Shown here in pieces: positions 1 to 7,755 of a stretch of DNA of 64,000 nucleotides. Origin of the DNA: Bradyrhizobium sp. B097 (GTDB lineage: Bacteria > Pseudomonadota > Alphaproteobacteria > Rhizobiales > Xanthobacteraceae); contig NZ_CP152412.1 in the NCBI RefSeq assembly GCF_038957035.1, forward strand, positions 7,560,501 through 7,624,500. The letters are read 5' to 3'. Below the pieces are notes generated by a model. It was not told where the DNA came from, ran no database searches, and worked only from the letters and a program-made list of their open reading frames with translations. A program made the translations under genes and the position numbers. Within the stretch, counting starts at the first letter, position 1. Each line of letters begins with the position of its first letter.

Positions 1-2
1 AC

Positions 3-1592
3 GGCCTCTGGTCCGGCGACACCGTGTGCTGCCTTATCTGGCCCGATAAATTGCCGACTGGCGTCGAGTTTGTCGCCGCTTCGTACATGCCCGAGACAGT
101 TGACAGCTACCGTCGGCTGCTGGAGCGGGCAGACGAACTACACTGCGGCCGTGCGCTGCGTGTTTTTCTCGATAATCTCGAACGGTGCTTTCGGGGTTTT
201 AACCTTGAAGCTCCCCTCCCTATCGGAATCATTCTGTGCGCACGCCGCCCAGCGTCGCTGATTGGATCAAAATCGAACATAGAATTGCTTCCATATGCCT
301 TCGATATCCGGGCGATGAAACAGCGCTCGTCGCTGTTCGCTGCCGGAGACAATGAGCCGGTTGCGCCTGTGATGCAGATCGACGCCACGAACGCAACGTT
401 GCTGCGCAATGTTTCCGGTGCGCCGGTGGTCCCTCCCGTCGCCGTGATCGGATGCGGTAGCGTCGGATCGAAAATGGCGATGCATCTCGCGCGATCCGGT
501 ATCAAGATTTCTGTCGTAAGCGACAATGGGCACCTGCGCCCCCACAACATGGCGCGTCATGCTCTTGCGCGTGCGGAATGCGCAAACGCAAAAGCGCCGG
601 AACTTGCAAAAGAACTTGAGCTGCTTGGCCAAAAGCCTGCGGTGCAACAGGGTGACGCTGTCGTAGACCTCGCGGTGAGAGAAACCCGCAAATTGATCCT
701 GCCAAAGGAAGTAGGCTACGCGATCAACACGACCGCCTCTCTCAGTGTCCGTGAAGCTTTGTCTGTACTCCTGGCAAAGGATGTCAAACCGCGCCTTGCA
801 GAAGCCGCGCTATTCGGGCGCGGGGACGGCGGCTTTCTTCTCGTTGAAGGGGCATCTCATAATCCGACCCTGTCTGATCTTGTGGCAGAGCTCTACGCCA
901 GCATAACCGACAATCGCCTGCGCAAGCTGCTCTTTGACCCAGCCTTCGGACTGACCGAAGTCCAGATCGGGCAGGGATGCGGGGCGCTGACCATGCCAAT
1001 GACCGATATGCGTTTGTCCGCCATGACTGCGGCGCTGACCGAGGAGTTCGTTGGATGCACACAAAACACGATTGCCGCAGGCTCGATTATTATCGGCAGT
1101 AAGGCGGAAACGTCCTCGGATACAAAGTGGCAACGGCAGGACGTCTCACCTTTTCAGGTCGTCGACATAGAAGGTCCGGAAGGCTGGACCATCCGGTTGT
1201 CCCAAAACGTGTTGACGAAAATCCGATCCGAAGTCGCGCTCTACCCGACTGTCGAAACCGGCGGCCTTTTGATCGGAATGTGCAGCGCACGACTTAGAGC
1301 GATAACAGTTGTTGACGTGATCGACGCCCCACCTGACAGCGTGCGGACCGCATCATGTTTTGTACTCGGAACACAAGGCCTGAAAGCGGCGATCAAGGCC
1401 CGGCATCGTGAAAGCGGCAATACGCTGTTTGATGTTGGCACATGGCATTCGCACCTTGCCGACCAAGGGCCGTCCGCACTCGATCGCGCGACGGCGAAAA
1501 AGCTCGCGATGGAACGGCCACCGCCGTCCGTGCTGCTTATTGCAGCGCCCACGCGGCTTTACAGTTTGATGCACAAGGGGGCGTCTAAATGA
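3..1592 (+). CDS. ThiF/E1-like adenylyltransferase fused to a JAB/JAMM protease domain (5' partial)
   Basis: The frame is open to the left edge, so the true start, and perhaps an E2-like domain, lie outside the window; a GTG at 24 is only the first visible start. About 140 residues in, the segment VAVIGCGSVGSKMAMHLA is the glycine-rich nucleotide-binding loop of ThiF/MoeB/E1 enzymes, which adenylate a ubiquitin-like C-terminus. The last 120 residues form a JAB/MPN domain: a glutamate in VETGGLLIG and the metal motif HSH...S..D (GTWHSHLADQGPSALD, near residues 471-486). JAB proteases cleave ubiquitin-like conjugates. E1 and JAB in one chain is an arrangement known from bacterial ubiquitin-like operons. 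The stop overlaps the next start by 4 bases, indicating co-translation with the membrane protein and metallo-beta-lactamase that follow. Role in antiviral defence is inference. Confidence 0.85.
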   Translation, partial: GLWSGDTVCCLIWPDKLPTGVEFVAASYMPETVDSYRRLLERADELHCGRALRVFLDNLERCFRGFNLEAPLPIGIILCARRPASLIGSKSNIELLPYAFDIRAMKQRSSLFAAGDNEPVAPVMQIDATNATLLRNVSGAPVVPPVAVIGCGSVGSKMAMHLARSGIKISVVSDNGHLRPHNMARHALARAECANAKAPELAKELELLGQKPAVQQGDAVVDLAVRETRKLILPKEVGYAINTTASLSVREALSVLLAKDVKPRLAEAALFGRGDGGFLLVEGASHNPTLSDLVAELYASITDNRLRKLLFDPAFGLTEVQIGQGCGALTMPMTDMRLSAMTAALTEEFVGCTQNTIAAGSIIIGSKAETSSDTKWQRQDVSPFQVVDIEGPEGWTIRLSQNVLTKIRSEVALYPTVETGGLLIGMCSARLRAITVVDVIDAPPDSVRTASCFVLGTQGLKAAIKARHRESGNTLFDVGTWHSHLADQGPSALDRATAKKLAMERPPPSVLLIAAPTRLYSLMHKGASK

Positions 1593-2236
1593 GCGCTGCA
1601 AAATCGCTGAAGGAGCAAAACGCTTGGCTTATCAGGACCGCCTTGGTTGTCCATGCGGTAGCATTCGCTTATGTTGTTTTCCAACCCTTTCCGATCGTTC
1701 AATTCGTAGAGCCGGAGTTGACGCGGAAGCTGCAAGCTTTTTTAGCGCCGGGTTCGATTTCGCTTGGCCTCATCGCGTTGACCCGACTCGTCCTTCTTGG
1801 GCTGATACCGCCACAATTGCGCGACCGTTTAATTCACTGGCGATGGTCTAATCCTCTACCCGGTGCGCGCGCCTTTACGAAAATCGGCCCGTCGGATTCG
1901 CGCGTTGACATGAGCAAGCTTCAGAAAGAATACGGCGCGCTGCCGATCGATCCAGCCCAACAAGACCGGCTATTCTATTCGATATATAGGAAGCACGCCA
2001 ACGACGTCGGTGTTCTCGACGCGCACAAGTCGTATCTCGCGGCGCGCGATATAGGCACAATTAACTTCCTGCTGATGATCTTGCTGCTGCCGGTCGCGGC
2101 ATGGTTCGCCCAGGATGGAAAAACGCTCGCCATCTACGGCGTTTTCCTCGTTTTGGCCTATACCCTGATGTGTCTCGCGGCAAAAGCCTACGGCATGCGG
2201 CTGGTTCAGAATTCGCTGGCGGTCGCGTCGCGTTGA
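1589..2236 (+). CDS. Four-TM membrane protein of the E1-JAB cluster
   Basis: Overlaps the E1-JAB stop by 4 bases (ATGA). The 215-residue product has four hydrophobic stretches: about residues 15-38, 52-75, 155-175 and 180-200, leaving an internal loop of roughly 80 residues rich in charged and aromatic residues. I do not recognise the family by motif. Small multi-TM proteins often act as membrane-disrupting effectors in bacterial conflict systems, and the tight coupling to an E1-JAB gene suggests it is a partner, target or effector; that is inference. Ends 47 bases before the metallo-beta-lactamase gene. Confidence 0.75.
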   Translation: MSAAKSLKEQNAWLIRTALVVHAVAFAYVVFQPFPIVQFVEPELTRKLQAFLAPGSISLGLIALTRLVLLGLIPPQLRDRLIHWRWSNPLPGARAFTKIGPSDSRVDMSKLQKEYGALPIDPAQQDRLFYSIYRKHANDVGVLDAHKSYLAARDIGTINFLLMILLLPVAAWFAQDGKTLAIYGVFLVLAYTLMCLAAKAYGMRLVQNSLAVASR

Positions 2237-2283
2237 GGCGGCTCGATAGAATCGGATAATATTCTCGTAAGGAGCCTTGCTTC

Positions 2284-3318
2284 ATGCGTGTTGAACTCTT
2301 CGATGTCGGCCACGGTCAATGCGCCGTGATCACCGCGCCAAACGGCCGGCGGATGATGATTGATTGTGGTGACCGCTGGGGCGAGGAGACATTCTGGACT
2401 CCCTCGGTGCATTACTTCGGGCAAACCATAGACCTTCTTGCGTTGACGAATCTAGACGAGGATCACCTCAGCGATTTCAAAGGCATGGTCGAATACTGTA
2501 ACTTGCCGTGGATTCTCACGAATCCCACCATTGGAGCGCGGGAATTCGCGGTTCTCAAAGAAGATGGAATGGGATCGGGGTCCAAAGCTCTGGCAGCATG
2601 GCTTGCCCGTCCGCGAGGATTGCCGGGTGCGCAGCCGGATTTCGGGCCGATTCAAATCCGATGGTATTCATGGTCCTTTATCCCCGGCGCTGCGAACAAG
2701 ACCAACGATCTGAGCCTTGCCATAGTAGTGCAGTTCGGCGCTTTCAAGATCGTGTTCACCGGTGATCTCGAGGTAGCGGGCTGGCGGCGGCTGCTGACGA
2801 TACCCGAGTTCCGCGCCGACTTGCTTGGCACGACCGTGTTTGTTGCCTCCCATCATGGCCGGGAAAACGGATGCTGCACGGAACTGTTCGATCTGATCCG
2901 GCCGCAGCTCGTGATCATCTCGGATGACGAACACCAATATGACAGCCAGGACACCAACGCCTGGTATCGCAGCCGCTGCACTGGAGCAGTGTTCGCAAAC
3001 AACGCTCTGGAACGGCGCTATGTGGCGACAACACGTAAGGATGGCTCGATGAGGTTGGATATCGACGCCAATCAGTGGACGATACAGCGTGTCAAAGTTC
3101 GAGATTGGCAGCGGAAGTCTCCTACGCCAGCTCCATCGCCAGAATTGGGCGCGCTGAGTGCGCTTCTTGGCTCTGGTCAAAACTCGTTCGGCGCGGGTTT
3201 GGCGTCGTTTGCGCCGGGATCGGGTCTCGGCGCGCTCGGCTTGCTGAACACGCACGACGATCCACTATCAAGAGCGCTTGGTCTTGGTGCTCTTTCGCCA
3301 TTATTGACCAAACGCTGA
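2284..3318 (+). CDS. ComEC-like metallo-beta-lactamase-fold hydrolase
   Basis: AAGGAG sits 12 bases before the ATG. The N-terminus (ELFDVGHGQCAVI, then MMIDCG) is the start of the competence-type (ComEC/Rec2-like) metallo-beta-lactamase fold. The metal motif is LTNLDEDHLSDF near residues 53-64, a variant of HxHxDH in which the first histidine is replaced; FTGDLE (about 159) and SHHGREN (about 190) supply later ligands. The C-terminal 70 residues are rich in Gly, Ala, Leu and Ser and look disordered. ComEC-like soluble proteins of this kind are often hydrolases of nucleic acid in mobile or defence loci. It follows the E1-JAB and 4-TM genes in the same direction and is probably the third gene of that operon. 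Confidence 0.8.
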   Translation: MRVELFDVGHGQCAVITAPNGRRMMIDCGDRWGEETFWTPSVHYFGQTIDLLALTNLDEDHLSDFKGMVEYCNLPWILTNPTIGAREFAVLKEDGMGSGSKALAAWLARPRGLPGAQPDFGPIQIRWYSWSFIPGAANKTNDLSLAIVVQFGAFKIVFTGDLEVAGWRRLLTIPEFRADLLGTTVFVASHHGRENGCCTELFDLIRPQLVIISDDEHQYDSQDTNAWYRSRCTGAVFANNALERRYVATTRKDGSMRLDIDANQWTIQRVKVRDWQRKSPTPAPSPELGALSALLGSGQNSFGAGLASFAPGSGLGALGLLNTHDDPLSRALGLGALSPLLTKR

Positions 3319-3380
3319 CCTCGTTGCGCGCAAGATCGGTGCCGCCGACGATCGTCGGAAATTCAGGGAGCATTCAAGAA

Positions 3381-3656
3381 ATGGACGTCCTCGAATACTG
3401 GCACCCCAACATGAGTTGGACGGGCTTCAGACGGGGAGCGGTCTCAGAGCGGATGTGGGGGTATTGTTGTCAGCTCGTTCAACTCTGCCACGCCCGCGGC
3501 CATTGGCAGAAGGTTACGCAAGACATACGCCTGACACCGCCACGTCCGTCGGTTTACGGACCCGAAAGCAAGTATCAGCGTAACAAGCGCCGTATCGAGT
3601 GGAAGGTGCGGAGGGACACATGCACCGAGCCGCTTACCTGGCCGCCGAGAGGATAG
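3381..3656 (+). CDS. Small hypothetical protein
   Basis: A 91-residue frame starting with ATG at 3381, 62 bases after the metallo-beta-lactamase stop, with a weak purine-rich GGGAG about 12 bases upstream. The product is rich in Trp, Arg and Pro and has no motif I recognise. It overlaps the next small frame by 37 bases. The reading is supported only by its position and plausible composition; it may be a decayed gene. Confidence 0.35.
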   Translation: MDVLEYWHPNMSWTGFRRGAVSERMWGYCCQLVQLCHARGHWQKVTQDIRLTPPRPSVYGPESKYQRNKRRIEWKVRRDTCTEPLTWPPRG

Positions 3657-3880
3657 CGGGCATGTCGCATCTTCTGACCAATGACGACGAGGGCAAGCCC
3701 GACTGGAATATGTATTGGGCGCTGCGCATAGCGGTGCGGCATCAGCCGAACCATACGCAAGGACGGTGCAAGGTGGCAGCGTTCAACGCGTTTGAAGCCG
3801 ATGCTGAGTTGCAGGGCGATCCTCTGGAGATCGCCCGGCGATGGTCGGCAGCGGCGGGCTACCACGACCTGTCGGTGTGA
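3620..3880 (+). CDS. Small hypothetical protein
   Basis: The ATG at 3620 follows a good ribosome site (GGAGGG, 4 bases upstream), which is why I prefer it to the start at 3599. The 86-residue product is soluble, with a helical composition and no motif I recognise. About 170 bases without any gene separate it from the convergent HNH gene. Confidence 0.42.
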   Translation: MHRAAYLAAERIAGMSHLLTNDDEGKPDWNMYWALRIAVRHQPNHTQGRCKVAAFNAFEADAELQGDPLEIARRWSAAAGYHDLSV

Positions 3881-4053
3881 TTCCGAAATTGATCACGACC
3901 AGCGATCCCGTTTCCGCCAAGGGGGGTACGGGTACTCTCTAGCGCTGGCCTTCTGGCTGCCCGCGGCAGGTGAGCCCCGTAGGGGATTGATGATCTGGAT
4001 TCCCGGGAAATCATGCTCATTGTCGGTGGCAACGACGTACTCGTTAGCCTAGT

Positions 4054-4371
4054 CTAGTCACGTCCATATTTGCGCTCGTAAGCCATCGCTTTCTTTTCGC
4101 TGACGACGCACGCCCCCTTGCACAGGCCGCAGAAGTCACCTGCGAAGCCGCTCGTTCCCTTGCCGCCGCAACGCGGGCACTTGACTTCGTCTATGCCATC
4201 AGCGTCGTACGACTCGAACCTTGCGCTGCTGACGAGACAAGACCCTTTGCAATAGGCACAATAGTTTCCAACTAGCCCCGTAGTGCCTTTTCCCGTGCAG
4301 TGTGGACAGTCAACCTCATCGACATCGTCCGGGTCATAAGCTTCGCTTTTGCCTGGCTGACTGTGCACGAA
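4054..4371 (-). pseudogene. Out-of-frame 3' end of the HNH zinc-ribbon gene (repeats 4 and 5)
   Basis: This frame continues the HNH gene after a single-base frameshift. It starts mid-repeat at KSEAYDPDDVDEVDC and holds two more ribbon repeats (CPHCTGKGTTG, CPRCGGKGTSG) before ending in YERKYGRD. Comparison with the in-frame repeat junction (HAKAQAYEPDEIDEV) shows that one base is missing after the codons for QAKA. It is either a genuine recent mutation or a sequencing error; raw reads would decide. Confidence 0.75.
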
Positions 4372-4716
4372 CCTTTGCAGTACGCGCAGAAGTCCCCAGC
4401 AAGCCCTGTCGTTCCCCGTCCGGTGCACCGGGGACAGGGCACTTCATCGATCTCATCGGGTTCGTAAGCTTGAGCCTTCGCGTGGGATACCACGCAGGAC
4501 CCTCTGCAATAGGCGCAGAGATCGGATACGAGCCCTGTCGTGCCTCTACCATTGCAGTGGGGGCAGAGAACCTCGTCGATCTCGTCGGCATCGTATGCAT
4601 CTCGCTTGGTCTCGATGACAACGCACGAGCCCTTACAATATCGGCAGAAATCACCGACGAGACCTGTAAGGCCACGACCACCGCAATGCGGGCAGTCTAC
4701 CTCGTCGATTTCGATC
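4072..4716 (-). repeat. Five tandem 129-bp coding repeats (zinc ribbons)
   Basis: Five consecutive units, each about 43 codons and beginning at (I/V)DEV.C, encode near-identical zinc ribbons. The units differ by scattered substitutions, so the array is old enough to diverge but is still easy to align. Such arrays can gain or lose units by recombination. Confidence 0.8.
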
Positions 4717-5519
4717 AGGACTTCTTCGACCTCGGAAACCAGACGCTTCGCTTTCGCGCGTGAGGCCTTCTCGGTCTGCTTGGCTGGCGCCTCGGCTGCG
4801 ATAGCTGCCAATTTCGGTGCGACCTTCACAAGCGCCTTGTCGGGCTCGGTCCCGGGCGCATCCTTTTTGGCTTGCGCTTGGGCAGCCTTCACTAGGCCTG
4901 GAACCTCCGCCAGAAGACCATTCAGCTCCGCCAAGTGGATCGTTTTGAGATTTTTGCTCTTTGCCGTGCCGATCTTTTCTTCAACCGATTTGACGAACTT
5001 GATCAGCGACAGTAGCGACTTGGTTGCAAGCGATTCGTATTTCAGCAACCGAAACCGGGCATTCCTCTTCAGCAGTTTCGCTGCTTTGATCTCTTCCGCC
5101 GTGACATTCGAGTTTACCTTGAAACCGAGATCGTATTTGGTGTGGTGATTGGGACAGAGATAGATGAGGTTGCTTGGTGCATTGTTCAGCGTCGTGGCTA
5201 CGGCTTCGATATGAGCGACCTCGCCATTGTCCATGTGACCGCACACGGCGCATCCGTGATAGGACTCTTCCTTCACGTCATCTTTGAAGATTTTCGGAAT
5301 GTTGGGACGGGTGCCTTCTTTCGGCAGCGGCCATGGCTTCGTCAGATATTCGGCGTAAGACGACAGTTCCCCTTCGTTGAAGATCGGGCCTTCGTTCGAT
5401 TTGACAAACTTAAGCTTGCGGCTCTCGCCTGGCTTAGGACAATTCTTAGTAAGATATTCGACGGTTTCGACCCGCATGCCCAGATGCATGGCCGCGTCGA
5501 TCAGCGACAAATACGCCAT
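4272..5519 (-). CDS. HNH endonuclease-like protein with tandem zinc-ribbon repeats (frameshifted 3' end)
   Basis: The N-terminal 90 residues are unrecognised. An HNH nuclease core follows (about residues 87-135): CAVCGH...VAHIEAVATTLNNAPSNLIYLCPNHHTKYD, with paired CxxC zinc ligands, the catalytic His and the terminal HH. A helical linker rich in Ala and Lys leads to repeats of about 43 residues, each with CPxCxGxGxTG and CxxCxGxCVV; three lie in this frame. Such repeats resemble the DnaJ cysteine-rich domain and zinc ribbons. Near 4340-4370 the frame is lost: the segment after VSQAKA reads out of frame, and a one-base change would restore QAKAEAYDPDD and two more repeats (next entry). HNH proteins cut DNA; the ribbons are probably for nucleic-acid or protein binding. 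Host function unknown. Confidence 0.75.
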   Translation of the reverse strand: MAYLSLIDAAMHLGMRVETVEYLTKNCPKPGESRKLKFVKSNEGPIFNEGELSSYAEYLTKPWPLPKEGTRPNIPKIFKDDVKEESYHGCAVCGHMDNGEVAHIEAVATTLNNAPSNLIYLCPNHHTKYDLGFKVNSNVTAEEIKAAKLLKRNARFRLLKYESLATKSLLSLIKFVKSVEEKIGTAKSKNLKTIHLAELNGLLAEVPGLVKAAQAQAKKDAPGTEPDKALVKVAPKLAAIAAEAPAKQTEKASRAKAKRLVSEVEEVLIEIDEVDCPHCGGRGLTGLVGDFCRYCKGSCVVIETKRDAYDADEIDEVLCPHCNGRGTTGLVSDLCAYCRGSCVVSHAKAQAYEPDEIDEVPCPRCTGRGTTGLAGDFCAYCKGSCTVSQAKAKLMTRTMSMRLTVHTAREKALRG

Positions 5520-5578
5520 CGGCTAATTCCCGCCTCACGGATTCTCGCTACGAGTTAGATCGACTTGTCGAAATTCGA

Positions 5579-7114
5579 TCATTCGCTCTCCTGGAACGAG
5601 GCTCGGTACAACTCCTCGATCTTCTCCACTTCCTCTGCGGTCAATTGCGAGAACTCATTCTCCCTTGCCCGCCTGGAAAGCGTGCCGCTGTTCTGCCGCA
5701 GGAAACCGAACAGGTTGTTGAGCGTCCGCTCGGGCATATCGAACATGTTCTCGATGCCAGCACGGAACGTGTCGAAGTTACGAAGGAAGTTAGTTTCGTT
5801 GGGCAGATCCTGCTCAATCGTCTGGCGCACGCATTCGTACAAAAACTCAGCATGCGGCGTCGCATCGAAGAAACGGTAGAAGTCGGCCGTATCATTGAGA
5901 ACCCTTACGTTGCCCTTCTGGGTAGCTTCCCATTGGACGCAGGGAAGCAACCTGCTGGAATAGCTCTCCAAGACAGTCTTGTACTCCGTAATCCTATCGA
6001 GGATAGCCGACGACACCGGGAAATGCAGCCCAGCAGGATTAAACCCTCGGCGCGCGAGAACGTGATGCATCAGGTAGCGGTGGATACGCCCGTTGCCGTC
6101 TTCGAACGGATGGATATAGACGAACCCAAATGCCAGTACTGCCGCAGCGATGATGGGATCGAGATCGTTCTCGGCATTATGGTCGAAAGCAATCAAGCCC
6201 GCCATCAGCGACGCAATATCTTCATGCCGCGCGTCAATGTGATCGGGAATGGGCCGCTGCGTATCCCGGTCGTACTCACCGACGAAGCCGCCTTCCTGGC
6301 GGAAGCCCATCTTCACAAAGCGCTCGTCGCCGATGACGATGCTCTGTAAGCGCAAAAATTCCTGCTCATCGAGCGGCGCGCGACCCGCCTCCCCGATAGC
6401 GCGGCCCCACCGCTGAATACGATCCTGTGGCGGCCTTTCTCCCTCGATCACGTAGCTGGACTTCGAATCCTTCAGTAAAAGAAACGCAGCCGTCCGCGCG
6501 AGCAGGTCCTTAGGAACTGCGCTGACGACCGCGCGCGCGCGCTCCCTCCAGTCCTGCGCGATAAACTCGCTCAGCGCAGCAGACTTGAACACCAGCGGGC
6601 AGAAGTCCGGCGTACCGGGAAGGTTGTTGCGGACACGATGCCGGGTCGAATTCTCGCCGGCCCCTGCGAACTGGAGTTCGGTATCGACCGCATCCACATA
6701 TGAGACCTTGTCTGCGGGCGGCAGCTTTAGCTCACGGCCAAGCAGCCACTCGTACAGAAACCAGATACGACGGGCGTAGAGACCGGTAGGCTTCTGCCGT
6801 ACAAGCTCCGCGATCTCGGCTTCCTTTACCGCGAGAAAAAGTCGCTTCAGAACGGCAAGGTCCACGCCCTCGTTCTTGAGAGCAAAAGTCAGGTGCCCCT
6901 CAAGAGAGGCCTCCGGCGCGTGCCGCGGCGTATAGATGCGCCAGCCACCCTGCTCCATAATTCGGTGCTTGGTGCCAATCGCCGAAAGGGTCCGGGGGAC
7001 AGGAACGGGCAACTTGTAAGCGTCGATCAGGGCAGCGTAACCCACCGGGACGGCAGCTTCCGGCAGCCTCCGGTCATGAAAAACGCTCACCGATCCTGAA
7101 AATACCACGCTCAC
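5579..7114 (-). CDS. Fic-domain protein (putative AMPylase)
   Basis: The Fic core has the full motif HPFEDGNGRIHR, in which the histidine deprotonates a target hydroxyl and the GNGR loop holds the nucleotide; Fic enzymes transfer AMP or related groups to proteins. It is preceded by a long N-terminal region of about 300 residues with no domain I recognise. A GTG at 7114 has AGGAG 7 bases upstream, whereas an in-frame ATG at 7174 has no ribosome site, so I use 7114. No classical inhibitory (S/T)xxxE(G/N) helix was obvious. It is the first of three Fic loci in 13 kb and is divergent from the HigB-type operon. Confidence 0.85.
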   Translation of the reverse strand: MSVVFSGSVSVFHDRRLPEAAVPVGYAALIDAYKLPVPVPRTLSAIGTKHRIMEQGGWRIYTPRHAPEASLEGHLTFALKNEGVDLAVLKRLFLAVKEAEIAELVRQKPTGLYARRIWFLYEWLLGRELKLPPADKVSYVDAVDTELQFAGAGENSTRHRVRNNLPGTPDFCPLVFKSAALSEFIAQDWRERARAVVSAVPKDLLARTAAFLLLKDSKSSYVIEGERPPQDRIQRWGRAIGEAGRAPLDEQEFLRLQSIVIGDERFVKMGFRQEGGFVGEYDRDTQRPIPDHIDARHEDIASLMAGLIAFDHNAENDLDPIIAAAVLAFGFVYIHPFEDGNGRIHRYLMHHVLARRGFNPAGLHFPVSSAILDRITEYKTVLESYSSRLLPCVQWEATQKGNVRVLNDTADFYRFFDATPHAEFLYECVRQTIEQDLPNETNFLRNFDTFRAGIENMFDMPERTLNNLFGFLRQNSGTLSRRARENEFSQLTAEEVEKIEELYRASFQESE

Positions 7115-7356
7115 CCAAACTCCTCTGAAAAACACTCTCTGCGGTTCCCGAAATTCCTTCTCCAAAGACGCCATTGTCCGAATTTCAGTTCTATATCATG
7201 AAAAACCTTCTCTCAATTAGAAACACCTGAAAAACATTGCAAAGTCGCGACATTTCCGCCCGATCACGCGTCCCAAAATCCAAACGGCTTCCATTGTACC
7301 CGGCACGAAACGGGAACACCCCCTTGACGCGGCTGTTCCGTATCGACTATCTATTG

Positions 7357-7408
7357 TTACTTAATAGGTAACACAATTGCCCAAGTATATGATTACTAAA
7401 CAGGTACC
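7357..7408 (+). promoter_or_regulatory. Two direct operator-like repeats before the higB-type gene
   Basis: TTACTTAATAGGTAAC (7357-7372) and TTACTAAACAGGTACC (7393-7408) share the pattern TTACTnAAnAGGTAnC and begin 36 bases apart. Each is a partial inverted repeat (GTTAC/GTAAC arms in the first). They lie directly before the toxin ATG at 7411, where an autoregulating HTH antitoxin such as the next gene's product would bind. A TTGACG at 7324-7329 could be the -35 box. Confidence 0.55.
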
Positions 7409-7410
7409 AT

Positions 7411-7755
7411 ATGGAAATGCGAGCCAAAGGCAAGCTCAAGGCGGCGCTCGAAAGTGAAGCGGTATGTCAGAAGCAATACGGCCGCGACATGATGAAGAAA
7501 ATCATGCTGCGACTGAGTGAGCTGCGGGCCGCCGTGTCGCTGGCGGACTTATGGCCACCTATGTCTGGGCCTGAACGTTGCCATGAATTGAAAGGAGAAC
7601 TTGCGGGCACCTTTTCGATCGATCTGAAACAGCCCTATCGACTGCTATTCGTGCCAATCGAAGAGAATGCCCCGAAGGACCGCTCTGATGAGCAAAAGCG
7701 GTGGGCATCGATAACGAAGATCGAAATCGTAGCAATTGAGGATACCCATGGATAG
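7411..7755 (+). CDS. HigB/RelE-like toxin
   Basis: The 114-residue product has the layout of HigB-type ribosome-dependent mRNA interferases: a helical N-terminus, then CHELKGELAGTFSIDLKQPYRLLFVP, where basic and aromatic residues on the beta sheet form the active surface. It overlaps the next gene by 8 bases (ATGGATAG), the usual coupling of toxin before HigA antitoxin. The C-terminus carries an extra basic segment (KDRSDEQKRW). Expected action is cleavage of mRNA when the antitoxin is lost. Confidence 0.8.
   Translation: MEMRAKGKLKAALESEAVCQKQYGRDMMKKIMLRLSELRAAVSLADLWPPMSGPERCHELKGELAGTFSIDLKQPYRLLFVPIEENAPKDRSDEQKRWASITKIEIVAIEDTHG

Noticed and set aside
4072..4716. Possible CRISPR array in the HNH gene repeats
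   Set aside because: Units are 129 bases, contiguous, without spacers and encode a conserved zinc ribbon.
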